DNA of 64,000 nucleotides from Vibrionales bacterium SWAT-3 (lineage in GTDB: Bacteria; Pseudomonadota; Gammaproteobacteria; Enterobacterales; Vibrionaceae). Below are positions 17,770-25,552 of this stretch, piece by piece (position 1 is the first letter of the stretch; each line of letters begins with the position of its first letter). The stretch lies in contig AAZW01000012.1 in assembly GCA_000169995.1 (NCBI GenBank), forward strand, positions 52,497 through 116,496. Direction: 5' to 3'. A program made the position numbers and the translations under genes. A model generated the notes under the pieces. It did no database searches. It saw nothing but the letters and a program-made list of their open reading frames with translations, and was not told the origin of the DNA.

Positions 17770-18580
17770 GTCGGATAGGCGGCACCTGTTGCCAGGTGCC
17801 TCCCTCCTCAGAACCGTACGTGCAACTTTCACTGCATACAGCTCAAGCCTCCACAAAGGCACCGTTAAGCACCCAGTAAATAAATTACCTTTGCGATACA
17901 CACTTAAAGCTTTAAAACTACCCAATGGTCACTCAGTGAATAAGAAACCACGGTTCGTTGTCAGAAGACGCACTAATTTCATTCGAAATCATCATTTGCT
18001 TTTCTTCTTTAATAAAGTTCTTCAAGCTATCTCGCAACGGGAGACCAGCTAGAAGTCAGCTCGCTTTCGCGCCAGATATAAACCTGTATCCCCTTCATTA
18101 CAAAGGGACATTCGCTTTCTCTAGCCTCCTTTACCTGCATACCTATCGGCAACCCTCACAGGTCGCTTTCCCATAGGGAGGTATACAGGCTTACCCTGTT
18201 CCGTATGTTGCGTAAAAATGTCAACTTAGATGCCCACTATAGTGCGAAGAGTACGCTGATCACGAAAGAGTAATGTCCAATCTCTTTCCGACTCTCATTG
18301 CCATTTTGGCTACAGCGTATTAACCACTTCCGCTGCTTCATCGTATAACGCACCTTACATGGATTCACATTACATTCATCATATTGACTCCCTAGCACTC
18401 ACCCGAGCTGTGGTTCTCAGGAGGAACATCTTCTCACGATTCCGTTCCCACTCAGCTAACGACTGAGTTTCGTTACATTGTCGGTTCCGCTGCTTTATTC
18501 AGGAACCTAGGGTCATCTGGTGATACAGATGGTTCACTCTTGTCGTGGTGAACAACGCTTCATACGACTTCAGGTCGCAC
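17770..18580 (-). ncRNA. Group II intron without an encoded reverse transcriptase
   Basis: On the - strand the 5' boundary GTGCGACC is at 18580. Domain V lies at 17844-17810 and begins GAGCTGTATGCAGTGAAAGT, closing with CACGTACGGTTCT. It has the standard 34-nt hairpin form with GAAA and the CGGTTC closing arm. A domain-VI-like hairpin GGCACCTGGCAACAGGTGCC follows, and the probable 3' end is TATCCGAC near 17770. The roughly 810-nt element has no open frame for an intron-encoded protein, so it would need a helper in trans, or it is dead. It accounts for most of the gene-free stretch between the zeta operon and 18726. Confidence 0.75.
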
Positions 18581-18687
18581 GGACAAAAACGATTTAGACC
18601 TATAAGTCTAAATTATTGATACAAGATTAGAATAAGTCTCATGCAACCGTATAATGCTTACTATTTTTTAGTATGACATTCCTATTG

Positions 18688-18725
18688 TGTTATAATTGCA
18701 ACATACGTTGTTAAAGTAGAAAGTT
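18688..18725 (+). promoter_or_regulatory. Putative promoter and leader of the 120-aa ORF
   Basis: A TATAAT box in GTGTTATAATTGC (about 18690-18700) stands some 30 bp before ATG 18726. A convincing -35 box is not seen. Weak RBS AGAAAG. Confidence 0.35.
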
Positions 18726-19088
18726 ATGCTGAAAGCGAAAGCTCAAAAGGTCGTCGATACGCTTAATGTGATCATAGAGCAAGAAAGTGAGTTTCTTTTC
18801 TTCCTTGATTTAGGCATAGACCCAGCCCAAGATAAATTTATTTTGTCGGACTTTACTATAATTCCCCGTGAATCAGGGCTTGAAATGACCTTCGGTGAAA
18901 TCATTATAGATGCCTCCAACCCAAACAGTTTCTATATTAGCAACAATGCTAACTGGCGAGATATTTGTCTCGTAACTCAAAAAGTTATCACCAAGCCGAC
19001 ACACTATGACTCTTGGAACAACTTCGACGAAGCAGACTCTGCTTTCTGGGAAAGTAAAGGGGGCTATGAAGAGTGGCTAAAACGTTAG
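18726..19088 (+). CDS. Hypothetical acidic protein, 120 aa
   Basis: A single-domain, acidic, soluble protein with no signal peptide or membrane segment. An N-terminal helix is followed by strands and a Trp-rich C-terminal helix (WNNFDEADSAFWESKGGYEE). I do not recognise the family. It lies alone between a group II intron and a convergent hypothetical gene in an AT-rich stretch, which suggests horizontally gained cargo. Small acidic proteins of this kind are often antitoxins or immunity proteins, but nothing here proves that. Confidence 0.5.
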   Translation: MLKAKAQKVVDTLNVIIEQESEFLFFLDLGIDPAQDKFILSDFTIIPRESGLEMTFGEIIIDASNPNSFYISNNANWRDICLVTQKVITKPTHYDSWNNFDEADSAFWESKGGYEEWLKR

Positions 19089-19168
19089 TACCCACCCTAC
19101 CTAGAAGATTGTGACAATAACACTTAAGCTGAAAATACCAAGCGTTGGGAATCCGTCTTGAGGCTTTG

Positions 19169-19672
19169 TTAGTTACTTTCTCGAATGTTCGTAAGTGCCT
19201 TAAGTGGTCCATTGTTTCTATTGATAAGCGAATATTTATAAGGAGGAAAGTGATTTATCGTTTCTATGGTGTGTCTATATACCTGCTTGGATTCGATAAA
19301 AAACAATGAATAACGTACTTTTTCACCAGCCTTAACTAGGTAATCGTATGCACCACCACTCAATTCAGGCGACGAAAATTCCATTCTGAGATCATGGGCG
19401 AGAGTAGCTACTTTGCCACTAAACTCACCGTACTTTTCACGTTTTAAGCGAGCTTTTTCCATACTTTCACTGTATGCACGATACTCTTCCAAGTCTTCAT
19501 AATAATCACCCTCGACAGCTTCACCACTTGCCAAACGTTTCTCATAAGACAACTGGGTTATTTGATAATAACCGTAATTTAGCAAATCATCTTTTTCATC
19601 ACTATCGGTCGTATAAACCACATAGTCCGCTTCGTTAACTGTAGTAACTAAATAGTAATTTCCAACCATCAC
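19169..19672 (-). CDS. Hypothetical protein, 167 aa
   Basis: An acidic N-terminal half with many Tyr, Asp and Glu residues (GNYYLVTTVNEADYVVYTTD), a helical middle (EYRAYSESMEKARLKREKY) and a basic C-terminal end. There is no signal peptide, membrane segment or recognisable motif. Either of two adjacent ATGs (19672, 19669) could be the start. It converges on the 120-aa ORF. No function is assigned. Confidence 0.5.
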   Translation of the reverse strand: MMVGNYYLVTTVNEADYVVYTTDSDEKDDLLNYGYYQITQLSYEKRLASGEAVEGDYYEDLEEYRAYSESMEKARLKREKYGEFSGKVATLAHDLRMEFSSPELSGGAYDYLVKAGEKVRYSLFFIESKQVYRHTIETINHFPPYKYSLINRNNGPLKALTNIRESN

Positions 19673-20122
19673 ACCCTCGGTATGCCATGCTGTTAATTGG
19701 CATATTCTAACTAAAATGTGTTCAGTTTTAAATCATGAAAATGACTTGGTCTTTAGCAACTAACATATTAAATTCGTGGCGGCAGGAGTTGATGTATTCA
19801 TCTGATCTCAAGCCCCTCCCTAACCAACTGGAAATTATGTATATAGTTCAGTTTTGTTCTAACTTCTAGTTGGAAAAACGTGCAATCATATGTTGCTTCC
19901 GATTCAAGGCACGCTATCAACCAAAAGCTTCCTTTTAGTTCTCAATTATTCAATAGATTAGAAATAGTTAAACAATATATTCGTGCGTAAGTGTGATCGA
20001 AGGTTATTCTGTTGTGGATAAGAACATTTAGCTACATTGTTGGAACTCTAGGTATAAGGAAAAGTTGCAAGGTTTGAAACTGAGTTCAATCCTTCTCTGG
20101 CTCACTTTGGGACACAGGCTTT
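19673..20122. other. Gene-free AT-rich stretch between a hypothetical gene and the recombinase
   Basis: I find no supported ORF, tRNA or strong terminator in these 450 bp. A short dyad (CCAACTGGAA ... TTCTAGTTGGAA, near 19818-19876) is the only visible structure. Confidence 0.5.
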
Positions 20123-20719
20123 TCAGCAGTCTGTTTTCTCAGATAGTCTCAGAGCGTCTTCTAGCTCAACGCCAAGGTACCGAATAGTGTTATCTAGCTT
20201 CGAATGCTCAAGTAAGAGCTGTACCGCCCTAATGTTTTTTGTTCTGGCATAGATCAAAGTAGCTTTGGTGCGGCGCATGGAATGAGTACCATAGTAGTCC
20301 GCATTCAATCCAAGTTTTACAGCCCAATTCCTTATAGTTGATCGATAGTATGAGTAGCTGATAGGTTGCTCTTTGCGGCGGCCACTCAGAAATAAAAAAC
20401 TGCTTGCCTCTAGGGATGCTGAAAAGATCCATCGGTTTATGCTTTGTTGCGTTCTCGGAGTAATCTCATAGTGTACGTCGGTGCCCGTTTTCTGCTGAAT
20501 GCATTGAACCCTTTCATAAGTAACTCTTTGCGAAGAAACATCGTATACGTGCAGCCTTAACAAATCACTCGCTCTTAACTTGCTATCAATAGCTAGGCTC
20601 AGTAGCGCAAACTGCATGAGGTTGTTTTCAATCTCCAATCTAGTTCTGATTCGCCAGATTTCTTCAAGCTTAAATGGCCTTTTGATGCCACTGCATTTTC
20701 CAGAAGATAACTTTCTCAT
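20123..20719 (-). CDS. Short tyrosine recombinase (catalytic domain only)
   Basis: A 198-aa protein consisting of little more than the catalytic domain. The tyrosine-recombinase residues are all present: R49 (SKLRASDLL), K77, H146 and R149 (THSMRRTKAT), H172 (LLEHSKL) and nucleophile Y181. There is no core-binding N-terminal domain, as in FimB/FimE-type and some ICE-associated recombinases. ATG 20719 has a perfect AGGAGG site (20724-20729). A 10-bp inverted repeat lies just upstream. It may invert or excise a nearby segment or be a residual integrase of an inserted island. Confidence 0.85.
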   Translation of the reverse strand: MRKLSSGKCSGIKRPFKLEEIWRIRTRLEIENNLMQFALLSLAIDSKLRASDLLRLHVYDVSSQRVTYERVQCIQQKTGTDVHYEITPRTQQSINRWIFSASLEASSFLFLSGRRKEQPISYSYYRSTIRNWAVKLGLNADYYGTHSMRRTKATLIYARTKNIRAVQLLLEHSKLDNTIRYLGVELEDALRLSEKTDC

Positions 20720-20730
20720 GATGACCTCCT

Positions 20731-20755
20731 CTTAATGTTGTTGGTCAACATTAAG
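20731..20755. repeat. 10-bp perfect inverted repeat upstream of the recombinase
   Basis: CTTAATGTTG - TTGGT - CAACATTAAG: two perfect 10-bp arms and a 5-bp spacer, directly ahead of the recombinase ribosome site. The geometry fits either a tyrosine-recombinase core site or an operator controlling the recombinase. Confidence 0.55.
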
Positions 20756-21067
20756 TTTGGCAGGCACATTTAGTAGGGGTCAAGAGCAGCTGAAACATCG
20801 GTGGACAGGAACGCAGGTCATCTACAGCTCGTCAACAAGCAATGCTGAACAACCCAGAGTATATAGAACAGAGACTTGATATGGCGCACTTGAAAACATC
20901 CGCAAGTACTATTAGCTGGTATGGTCGTTCTCACTCTCAAGTACGTAAAACGTAATCGAAATCAACTTACCCTTACTCCCTTAACAAATCTCTACCCTTA
21001 TAATTTATTGGAAGTAACTTACCTGATATATTCAATTACATACTTATTATGTAATCAAAGGTATTCG
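20756..21067. other. Intergenic stretch between the recombinase and the DUF262 gene
   Basis: No gene is supported. A short open frame ending near 20955 (QQAMLNNPEYIEQRLDMAHL as its clearest part) looks protein-like but has a stop directly upstream and no start. It may be the tail of a lost gene. The promoter of the DUF262 gene should lie here, though no consensus boxes stand out. Confidence 0.4.
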
Positions 21068-22801
21068 ATGAACTTCCAAGCTGAGCCCGTGACCATAAAT
21101 GCGCTCTTATCAGTGAGTAAACAATATTTCATTCCTCGATATCAAAGAGAGTTTTCTTGGACGAAAGAAAACATAGATGAACTGTGGTCAGATCTAGTGA
21201 ACTCAATCAACACTACTGGTGAAGAATATCAGTGCGAAGAGTATTTTATCGGTACTCTAGTTTTAGCTGGTCGAGATGATAGTTTCGAAGTAGAAGTTGT
21301 CGACGGGCAACAACGCCTAACTGTAATAACCATGTTTATTTCTGCGTTGTGTCGAGCTTTGAATAGCGCAGGTGGTGTTCGTGCCGCTCAATCAACTTTT
21401 GACACCTATATCAAAGGGGCAGACCGAAGAGGTCAAGAGTTCGCAAAATTAGACAAACGTTCAACAACAGACTTTTATCAGTTGTTAGTTCAAGATCTTG
21501 AGCCACACGACTGTAGCCCACAATCTGAGGAAGATAAGCTCGTAAAAAGCGCTTTTGATCAAATAAATAAGCTGGTAGGTAAAGCTTCATTAAAGAAAGT
21601 TTTCAGTCTAACTGGCAATGTGAACAATGAGAAATACATCGAACTACTCAACGTTTTAATTGACTTAATCGTAGATCATTTAAAAGTGATCAGAGTAAAC
21701 GTACTCAACAGCGATGACGCCTACACAATTTTTGAAATTCTAAATGCCCGAGGAATCAACTTAAGCCCTGTTGATCTAATAAAAAACAAGGTGCTTCAAG
21801 AATGGGGGACTACTTACCCTATTGATTTCGCAAAAGATAAATGGAATGGAATTGTTAGAAACCTATCATCTAGGGATGTATCCGTGGGACTCGAGGAATA
21901 TACGATTCATCATTGGACAACAAACTTTGCATATACCAGTAAGCGTAATCTATACAAAGCATTTAAAAAACAATGGGATGCTGGAAACCTAACTGCTGAA
22001 GATTACCTGAAAGAGCTATATGATGATAGCCAAAACTACATCAAAATTATTTCTCCTCTTGCTACTGACTGGCCTCAAGCAGATCAAACTGCAATTTATA
22101 ATTCTCTTTCTGCCTTAAAAATATTCAACGTTAGTATTATGCGTTCTTTCCTTCTTTCTCTATTTAAGGCTCGCTCAAGGAGGTTAATAAGACAAAACCA
22201 ATTAATTGAGACCTTAAAGAAGATAGAAAATTTCCATTTCATGTTTAACTCTATTTGTAGCTTGCGCCCATCAGGCATAGAAGGCTTATACGCTAAGTCG
22301 GCTCGGAGCTTATCAAATGCACAAAACGCCAGAGATGCAAGAGAGATAATTAATGAACTGCTGACCAAATTAGATCTAAAGAAACCGACTCAAGAAAACT
22401 TCACGGATAAATTTTCTAAATTGCAGTTTGTAAATGGAAATACTGCTCATAAAAAACTTATTCAATACGTATTTGTCAAGCTGGAGCGCTCTTTGCGGAA
22501 TAATAATGAGTTCGAGCCAAGCGATCTATCACTTGAACACATAATGAGCCAGTCAACAACTGGAGTCAGTAACGACATTATTGGCTCGATTGGTAATTTG
22601 TTACCATTGGGTCAAGGGTTGAATGGCAATGCTAATGTGAGAGACTTTCCCGCCAAAAAACTGGTTTATCAACAATCAGACTATCGTGTTGTCTCTGACT
22701 TCTTAGCAACAACTACTCAAAATACATGGACAGAAGATGACATAGTAGCTCGCACAGAAGCTCTTGCAGCTCTTGCTTACAACACTGTTTGGAGCAATTA
22801 G
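21068..22801 (+). CDS. DUF262/DUF1524 GmrSD-like restriction protein
   Basis: A 577-aa product from ATG 21068. A longer frame from 20921 has no ribosome site and its extra residues look non-native. The N-terminal DUF262 has FIPRYQREFSWTKENIDELW and the nucleotide-handling motif VVDGQQRLT. The middle has the IFEILNARGINLSPVDLIKN block. The C-terminal DUF1524 has the HNH-like LSLEHIMSQ and GNLLPLGQGLN. This layout is that of GmrSD type IV enzymes and SspE-like defence proteins, which cut modified or incoming DNA. It stands alone without a modification system. A role in anti-phage or anti-plasmid defence is likely, but the target is unknown. Confidence 0.85.
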   Translation: MNFQAEPVTINALLSVSKQYFIPRYQREFSWTKENIDELWSDLVNSINTTGEEYQCEEYFIGTLVLAGRDDSFEVEVVDGQQRLTVITMFISALCRALNSAGGVRAAQSTFDTYIKGADRRGQEFAKLDKRSTTDFYQLLVQDLEPHDCSPQSEEDKLVKSAFDQINKLVGKASLKKVFSLTGNVNNEKYIELLNVLIDLIVDHLKVIRVNVLNSDDAYTIFEILNARGINLSPVDLIKNKVLQEWGTTYPIDFAKDKWNGIVRNLSSRDVSVGLEEYTIHHWTTNFAYTSKRNLYKAFKKQWDAGNLTAEDYLKELYDDSQNYIKIISPLATDWPQADQTAIYNSLSALKIFNVSIMRSFLLSLFKARSRRLIRQNQLIETLKKIENFHFMFNSICSLRPSGIEGLYAKSARSLSNAQNARDAREIINELLTKLDLKKPTQENFTDKFSKLQFVNGNTAHKKLIQYVFVKLERSLRNNNEFEPSDLSLEHIMSQSTTGVSNDIIGSIGNLLPLGQGLNGNANVRDFPAKKLVYQQSDYRVVSDFLATTTQNTWTEDDIVARTEALAALAYNTVWSN

Positions 22802-22830
22802 TATTTCCTTCCATTATCTAGTGTTACAGA

Positions 22831-22862
22831 AAAGACGAGGTACTTTTACGTAACTCGTCTTT
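22831..22862 (+). terminator. Terminator after the DUF262 gene
   Basis: 9-bp arms AAAGACGAG / CTCGTCTTT around a 14-nt loop, 30 bp after the stop codon. The trailing T run is short (TTTCCC). Confidence 0.6.
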
Positions 22863-23075
22863 CCCTAAATTTCAGACGTATAGTAAGGCCTGAGATCGCA
22901 GTTTGCCAGTAATAAGCCTATTGCACTTGCTAACTCGGAATGGGGCAAAAGTGTGTTGCCGTGCTCGGCTCTAGCATTGTGATCACCAAGCGATTCTGTC
23001 ATCCCTTAGCCTTGACACTCGTAATACATCTCCTTTGTAACCTGTCACCTTATTCCTGATTTCATTCTACCGAAC

Positions 23076-23108
23076 AAAAGCGCCTCACTCAGTGTGGGCG
23101 CTTTTTTT
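23076..23108 (+). terminator. Strong terminator just before traD
   Basis: Arms AAAGCGCC / GGCGCTTT and a run of seven T (23102-23108). It would stop readthrough from the accessory region, so traD probably had its own promoter, or this terminator belongs to a lost upstream gene. The 270 bp before it show no supported ORF. Confidence 0.75.
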
Positions 23109-23133
23109 GTTTTCCTTCACAAGGAGTTTTTCT

Positions 23134-23594
23134 ATGTCTACGACTCGTGGTGGTCAAATCACTTTTCACAACATCCGTATGTGGTGGCAAGTGAACGTGA
23201 CCACAATCAAGTACCTCAATATCTTCGCGGCCTTGCTAGGGCTCCTCACCACCTACTTCATCACCTCGACTAACACATTCACGGGGGCCTACTACTACAC
23301 TCTATTTCAGCTTTTCAACAAGTTAGGTTTTAGCTTAGAGCGCAACGTGGTGCTCGAATGGGAAGAGCAACGCTACAGCAGCACCCTTGGCCAACAACTG
23401 CAAAACCCCATCTTGGCACAGTGCTACCAAGAATTGCTGCAAGCCCTGTTTGTTGGTCTACTGGTCTATGTGGCCGCTTCCACCGTGCTGTTTGTGATTA
23501 TTAACCACTGGTTTAAGAGAAAAGGGCAGAAGCAGAGCGAAGATAATCACATTCGAGGCTTTCAATTGGCTGAGCCTAAAGCCGTCACCGCAGA
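23134..23594 (+). pseudogene. traD: TraD coupling protein, N-terminal fragment cut by the transposon
   Basis: ATG 23134 follows AAGGAG at 23121-23126. The protein opens MSTTRGGQITFHNIRMWWQV, as TraD proteins do, and has two transmembrane segments (about residues 28-45 and 108-128) around a periplasmic loop. The last native block, RGFQLAEPKAVT, corresponds to the G(R)xLT/xP stretch just before the ATPase domain of F TraD. Native sequence stops at 23594. The frame then runs 14 codons into the transposon end and terminates at 23637. The Walker motifs are therefore missing here. TraD links the relaxosome to the T4SS, so the interruption should block DNA transfer. The 3' part should resume just beyond the window. 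Confidence 0.85.
23590..23594. repeat. Predicted 5-bp target site (GCAGA) of the Tn7-like insertion
   Basis: Tn7-family elements duplicate 5 bp. GCAGA precedes the TGT terminus and should reappear immediately outside the right end beyond 64000. This cannot be checked here. Confidence 0.5.
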
Positions 23595-23728
23595 TGTCGG
23601 CGGACAATATAGATTGATCAGAAATGTGTCATTTTGAAGCTGTAGTTGACCATTAAGCTGTAAAGTTTGATCATTTTTCCTCTTCGTTACCCCCAAGATA
23701 AAGAAAACAAAACAATAAAGATTGATCA
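23595..23728 (+). repeat. Transposon left end with three dispersed TnsB-type sites
   Basis: Terminal TGTCGGCGGAC (23595-23605), then 15-bp sites at 23606-23620 (AATATAGATTGATCA), 23659-23673 (TGTAAAGTTTGATCA) and 23714-23728 (AATAAAGATTGATCA), all pointing inward. Spacing is 53 and 55 bp. This is the wide spacing expected of a Tn7 left end. Confidence 0.85.
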
Positions 23729-23864
23729 TTTTACAGTGTACTAATGGACAATTTGAACTGGCGTTGACATTGGTACTCTATGCATAAATTGCAAAGGGAG
23801 CTACCTCGCTCCCTACTCTGAAAGCACAAGCTGCTTGTAATAAAAAGAGAGTTAGCTCTTGAAA

Positions 23865-24023
23865 CTAGGCCCCCCCCCCCTGAGATAAACACCATTCCTT
23901 GACTACCCTTACAATGCTTGCGGGTTTTCCATTTTCAGGGTTCTCAGGGTAGTAAATCAGGTCTGAACCATCAGGATGCTGTGTGCTCACCTCAAAGAGA
24001 GCATTTGTGTGGCAACTTCTATA
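23865..24023 (-). pseudogene. C-terminal remnant of a colicin/pyocin immunity (Im) gene
   Basis: The open frame (stop TAG at 23865, closed upstream by TAA at 24024) encodes VSTQHPDGSDLIYYPE, then PASIVRVVKEW. Colicin E-type immunity proteins share EHPSGSDLIYYP...GIVNTVKQW, the helix II-III region that contacts the nuclease. The N-terminal half is missing. The last codons are formed by a run of eleven G (C on the + strand, 23870-23880), ending the chain as SQGGGGA. It is a decayed immunity gene near the left end of the transposon. No partner nuclease is present. Confidence 0.75.
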
Positions 24024-24192
24024 TTATCAATATGATAAACTTTACCACCATGTTATATTTGTTCTTTACAATGCAATTCAAAAGACTTTCACCCTCCAAT
24101 TGAGTCTTTTTTCTGGCTCTCGGTGCGCAGTGGTACGGTGAATTTGCCCCTTTAACTTAAACGAATGTAGAATTAGTGGCCTTCTATTATTA

Positions 24193-25161
24193 ATGGTATT
24201 TATGAAACAACTAACCTTAACTGCGCTTGCATTTCCCGGGGGCCCGGCCACTTCAATTACTGGGCCAATTGAAGTGTTGACTACAGCAGCCTACCTTGCA
24301 GGGGTCACTCCCCCTAAAATTAATATCATAACCCAGGACAATAACCCTGTTGTTGCACATGGAGGAATAACTCTCACTCCTACAGTAAAAATAGAAAGCA
24401 TTAAAAGTACGGATATATTACTGATAGGATCTTTGGGAGAGCCTGACAGCGAGCTGACTGCCTGTTCAGAAAAAGCGCTTAAGTGGTTAGAGGATTTTGC
24501 AGATACAGATATTCCCATTATTTCTATTAGTACAGGATCATTTGCGTTAGCTAAAGCTAATTTACTTTCTAAGAGAAATGCAACAACACACTGGCGTTAC
24601 GCTAACCTATTTCGAGATATGTATCCCGGTACAAAATTGCGTGTTGAGAGAAAAGTGACCTGTGACGGAAATTATTACTGTACCTCATGCACCAACGGCT
24701 ACAATGACGTCATGATGCTCGTCGTGGAGCAATTATTTGGTTTATCTGTACGTGATAGATGCCAGCAGCATGTTTTTGGCAATACCGATAAAGTGCAGCA
24801 ACAATCATTGGCAACATTTCTCCCATATCGTCAGCACAGTGATGCTCTTATCCATCAGTTGCAGGACTGGATGCATAATCATCATAGCTTACAGTTTTCT
24901 GTATTTGAGTTAAGTGAACGTATTCATTTGAGTGAAAGACAAATGAAACGCAGATTTAAACAGGCAACGGGACAGACACCGATACAGTATATTCAACAGA
25001 TTCGTCTTTCAGCAGCGAAAGATAAATTAGAAACGACCAAACAAACTGTCGAGGAAATTTCTAGAGTCGTTGGATATGAAGATGTGCGTTACTTTAGAGA
25101 GTTGTTTAAGAAGTTTGTGGATATGACTCCGCTAGAATATCGAAAAAGTTATCAACATTAA
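24193..25161 (+). CDS. GlxA-type regulator (DJ-1/PfpI domain plus AraC helix-turn-helix)
   Basis: A 322-aa protein. The N-terminal 190 residues form a class-I glutamine-amidotransferase-like (DJ-1/PfpI) domain, with FPGGPATSITGPIEVL and ISTGSFALAKANLL (the nucleophile-elbow position is Thr/Gly rather than Cys). The C-terminal 100 residues are an AraC/XylS DNA-binding domain (LSERQMKRRFKQATGQTP, VGYEDVRYFRELFKK, MTPLEYRK). Such proteins act as transcriptional regulators sensing small metabolites. It is the first intact gene inside the left end and lies alone, so it may control cargo genes. The start may be ATG 24193 or 24202. Confidence 0.85.
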   Translation: MVFMKQLTLTALAFPGGPATSITGPIEVLTTAAYLAGVTPPKINIITQDNNPVVAHGGITLTPTVKIESIKSTDILLIGSLGEPDSELTACSEKALKWLEDFADTDIPIISISTGSFALAKANLLSKRNATTHWRYANLFRDMYPGTKLRVERKVTCDGNYYCTSCTNGYNDVMMLVVEQLFGLSVRDRCQQHVFGNTDKVQQQSLATFLPYRQHSDALIHQLQDWMHNHHSLQFSVFELSERIHLSERQMKRRFKQATGQTPIQYIQQIRLSAAKDKLETTKQTVEEISRVVGYEDVRYFRELFKKFVDMTPLEYRKSYQH

Positions 25162-25181
25162 GTTTGTCTTATAGCAATATC

Positions 25182-25209
25182 AAGAATGGCGGGATATCCC
25201 GCCATTCTT
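25182..25209. terminator. Perfect 28-bp palindrome, probable bidirectional terminator
   Basis: AAGAATGGCGGGAT directly abuts its own reverse complement (no spacer), between convergent genes (regulator ends at 25161, T6SS-end fragment ends at 25228). GC-rich core and convergent location suit termination in both directions. Confidence 0.6.
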
Positions 25210-25227
25210 AGTCGTTTAGCTTAGTTA

Positions 25228-25552
25228 TTAAGGTTTGACGGCTAGTAATCCCATTGTTGGATTCATAACATTCATTCCTGCTAAAGCCAGCCCACCAGAG
25301 AGTGATCTAGTTCCTCTCTTCGAAGCCGCTTTCTTCGCTTGCTTAAGAAACATGTTTTGCGATTGATTAAAGCGCGCTTGATTATCAATATCGACAGCGG
25401 CTTGATTAATATCCTCAGGGCTCATATTGATAGAATCATTGACGCCAAGCGTTTCTAGGTACTTATCCATAACATTTCTATCAGGACTAGCGATACGATC
25501 ATGCATCGTGGTCACTTCATCCTTAGTAGACATGTTTGTAAAGGTTGGAATA
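25228..25552 (-). pseudogene. 3' fragment of a gene broken by the IS5-family element
   Basis: The frame is open from the edge of the insertion sequence (25552) to a stop at 25228 and encodes about 107 residues. Nothing resembling a ribosome site precedes the internal ATG at 25533. The end is glycine and alanine-rich (SLSGGLALAGMNVMNPTMGLLA), with a basic stretch before it (KQAKKAASKRGTR). I do not recognise it. It could be the 3' part of the gene that starts at 27261, but the missing target duplication means the two fragments need not have been one gene. Confidence 0.5.

Noticed and set aside
17735..18176. Several ORFs of 68-105 aa across the group II intron
   Set aside because: They are readings of structured intron RNA on the wrong strand or frame, without protein features.
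23918..24103. 61-aa + strand ORF inside the transposon left end
   Set aside because: It lies antisense to the colicin-immunity remnant and has no sensible protein features.
24078..24112. Hairpin AAAAGACT...AGTCTTTT as a terminator
   Set aside because: No gene on the + strand ends before it. It is probably fortuitous in AT-rich DNA.
25152..25166. 15-bp match TCAACATTAAGTTTG also present at 20745-20759
   Set aside because: Matches of this length are expected by chance in a 64-kb window. One copy is part of the recombinase inverted repeat and the other lies at the end of the regulator gene, without the second arm.
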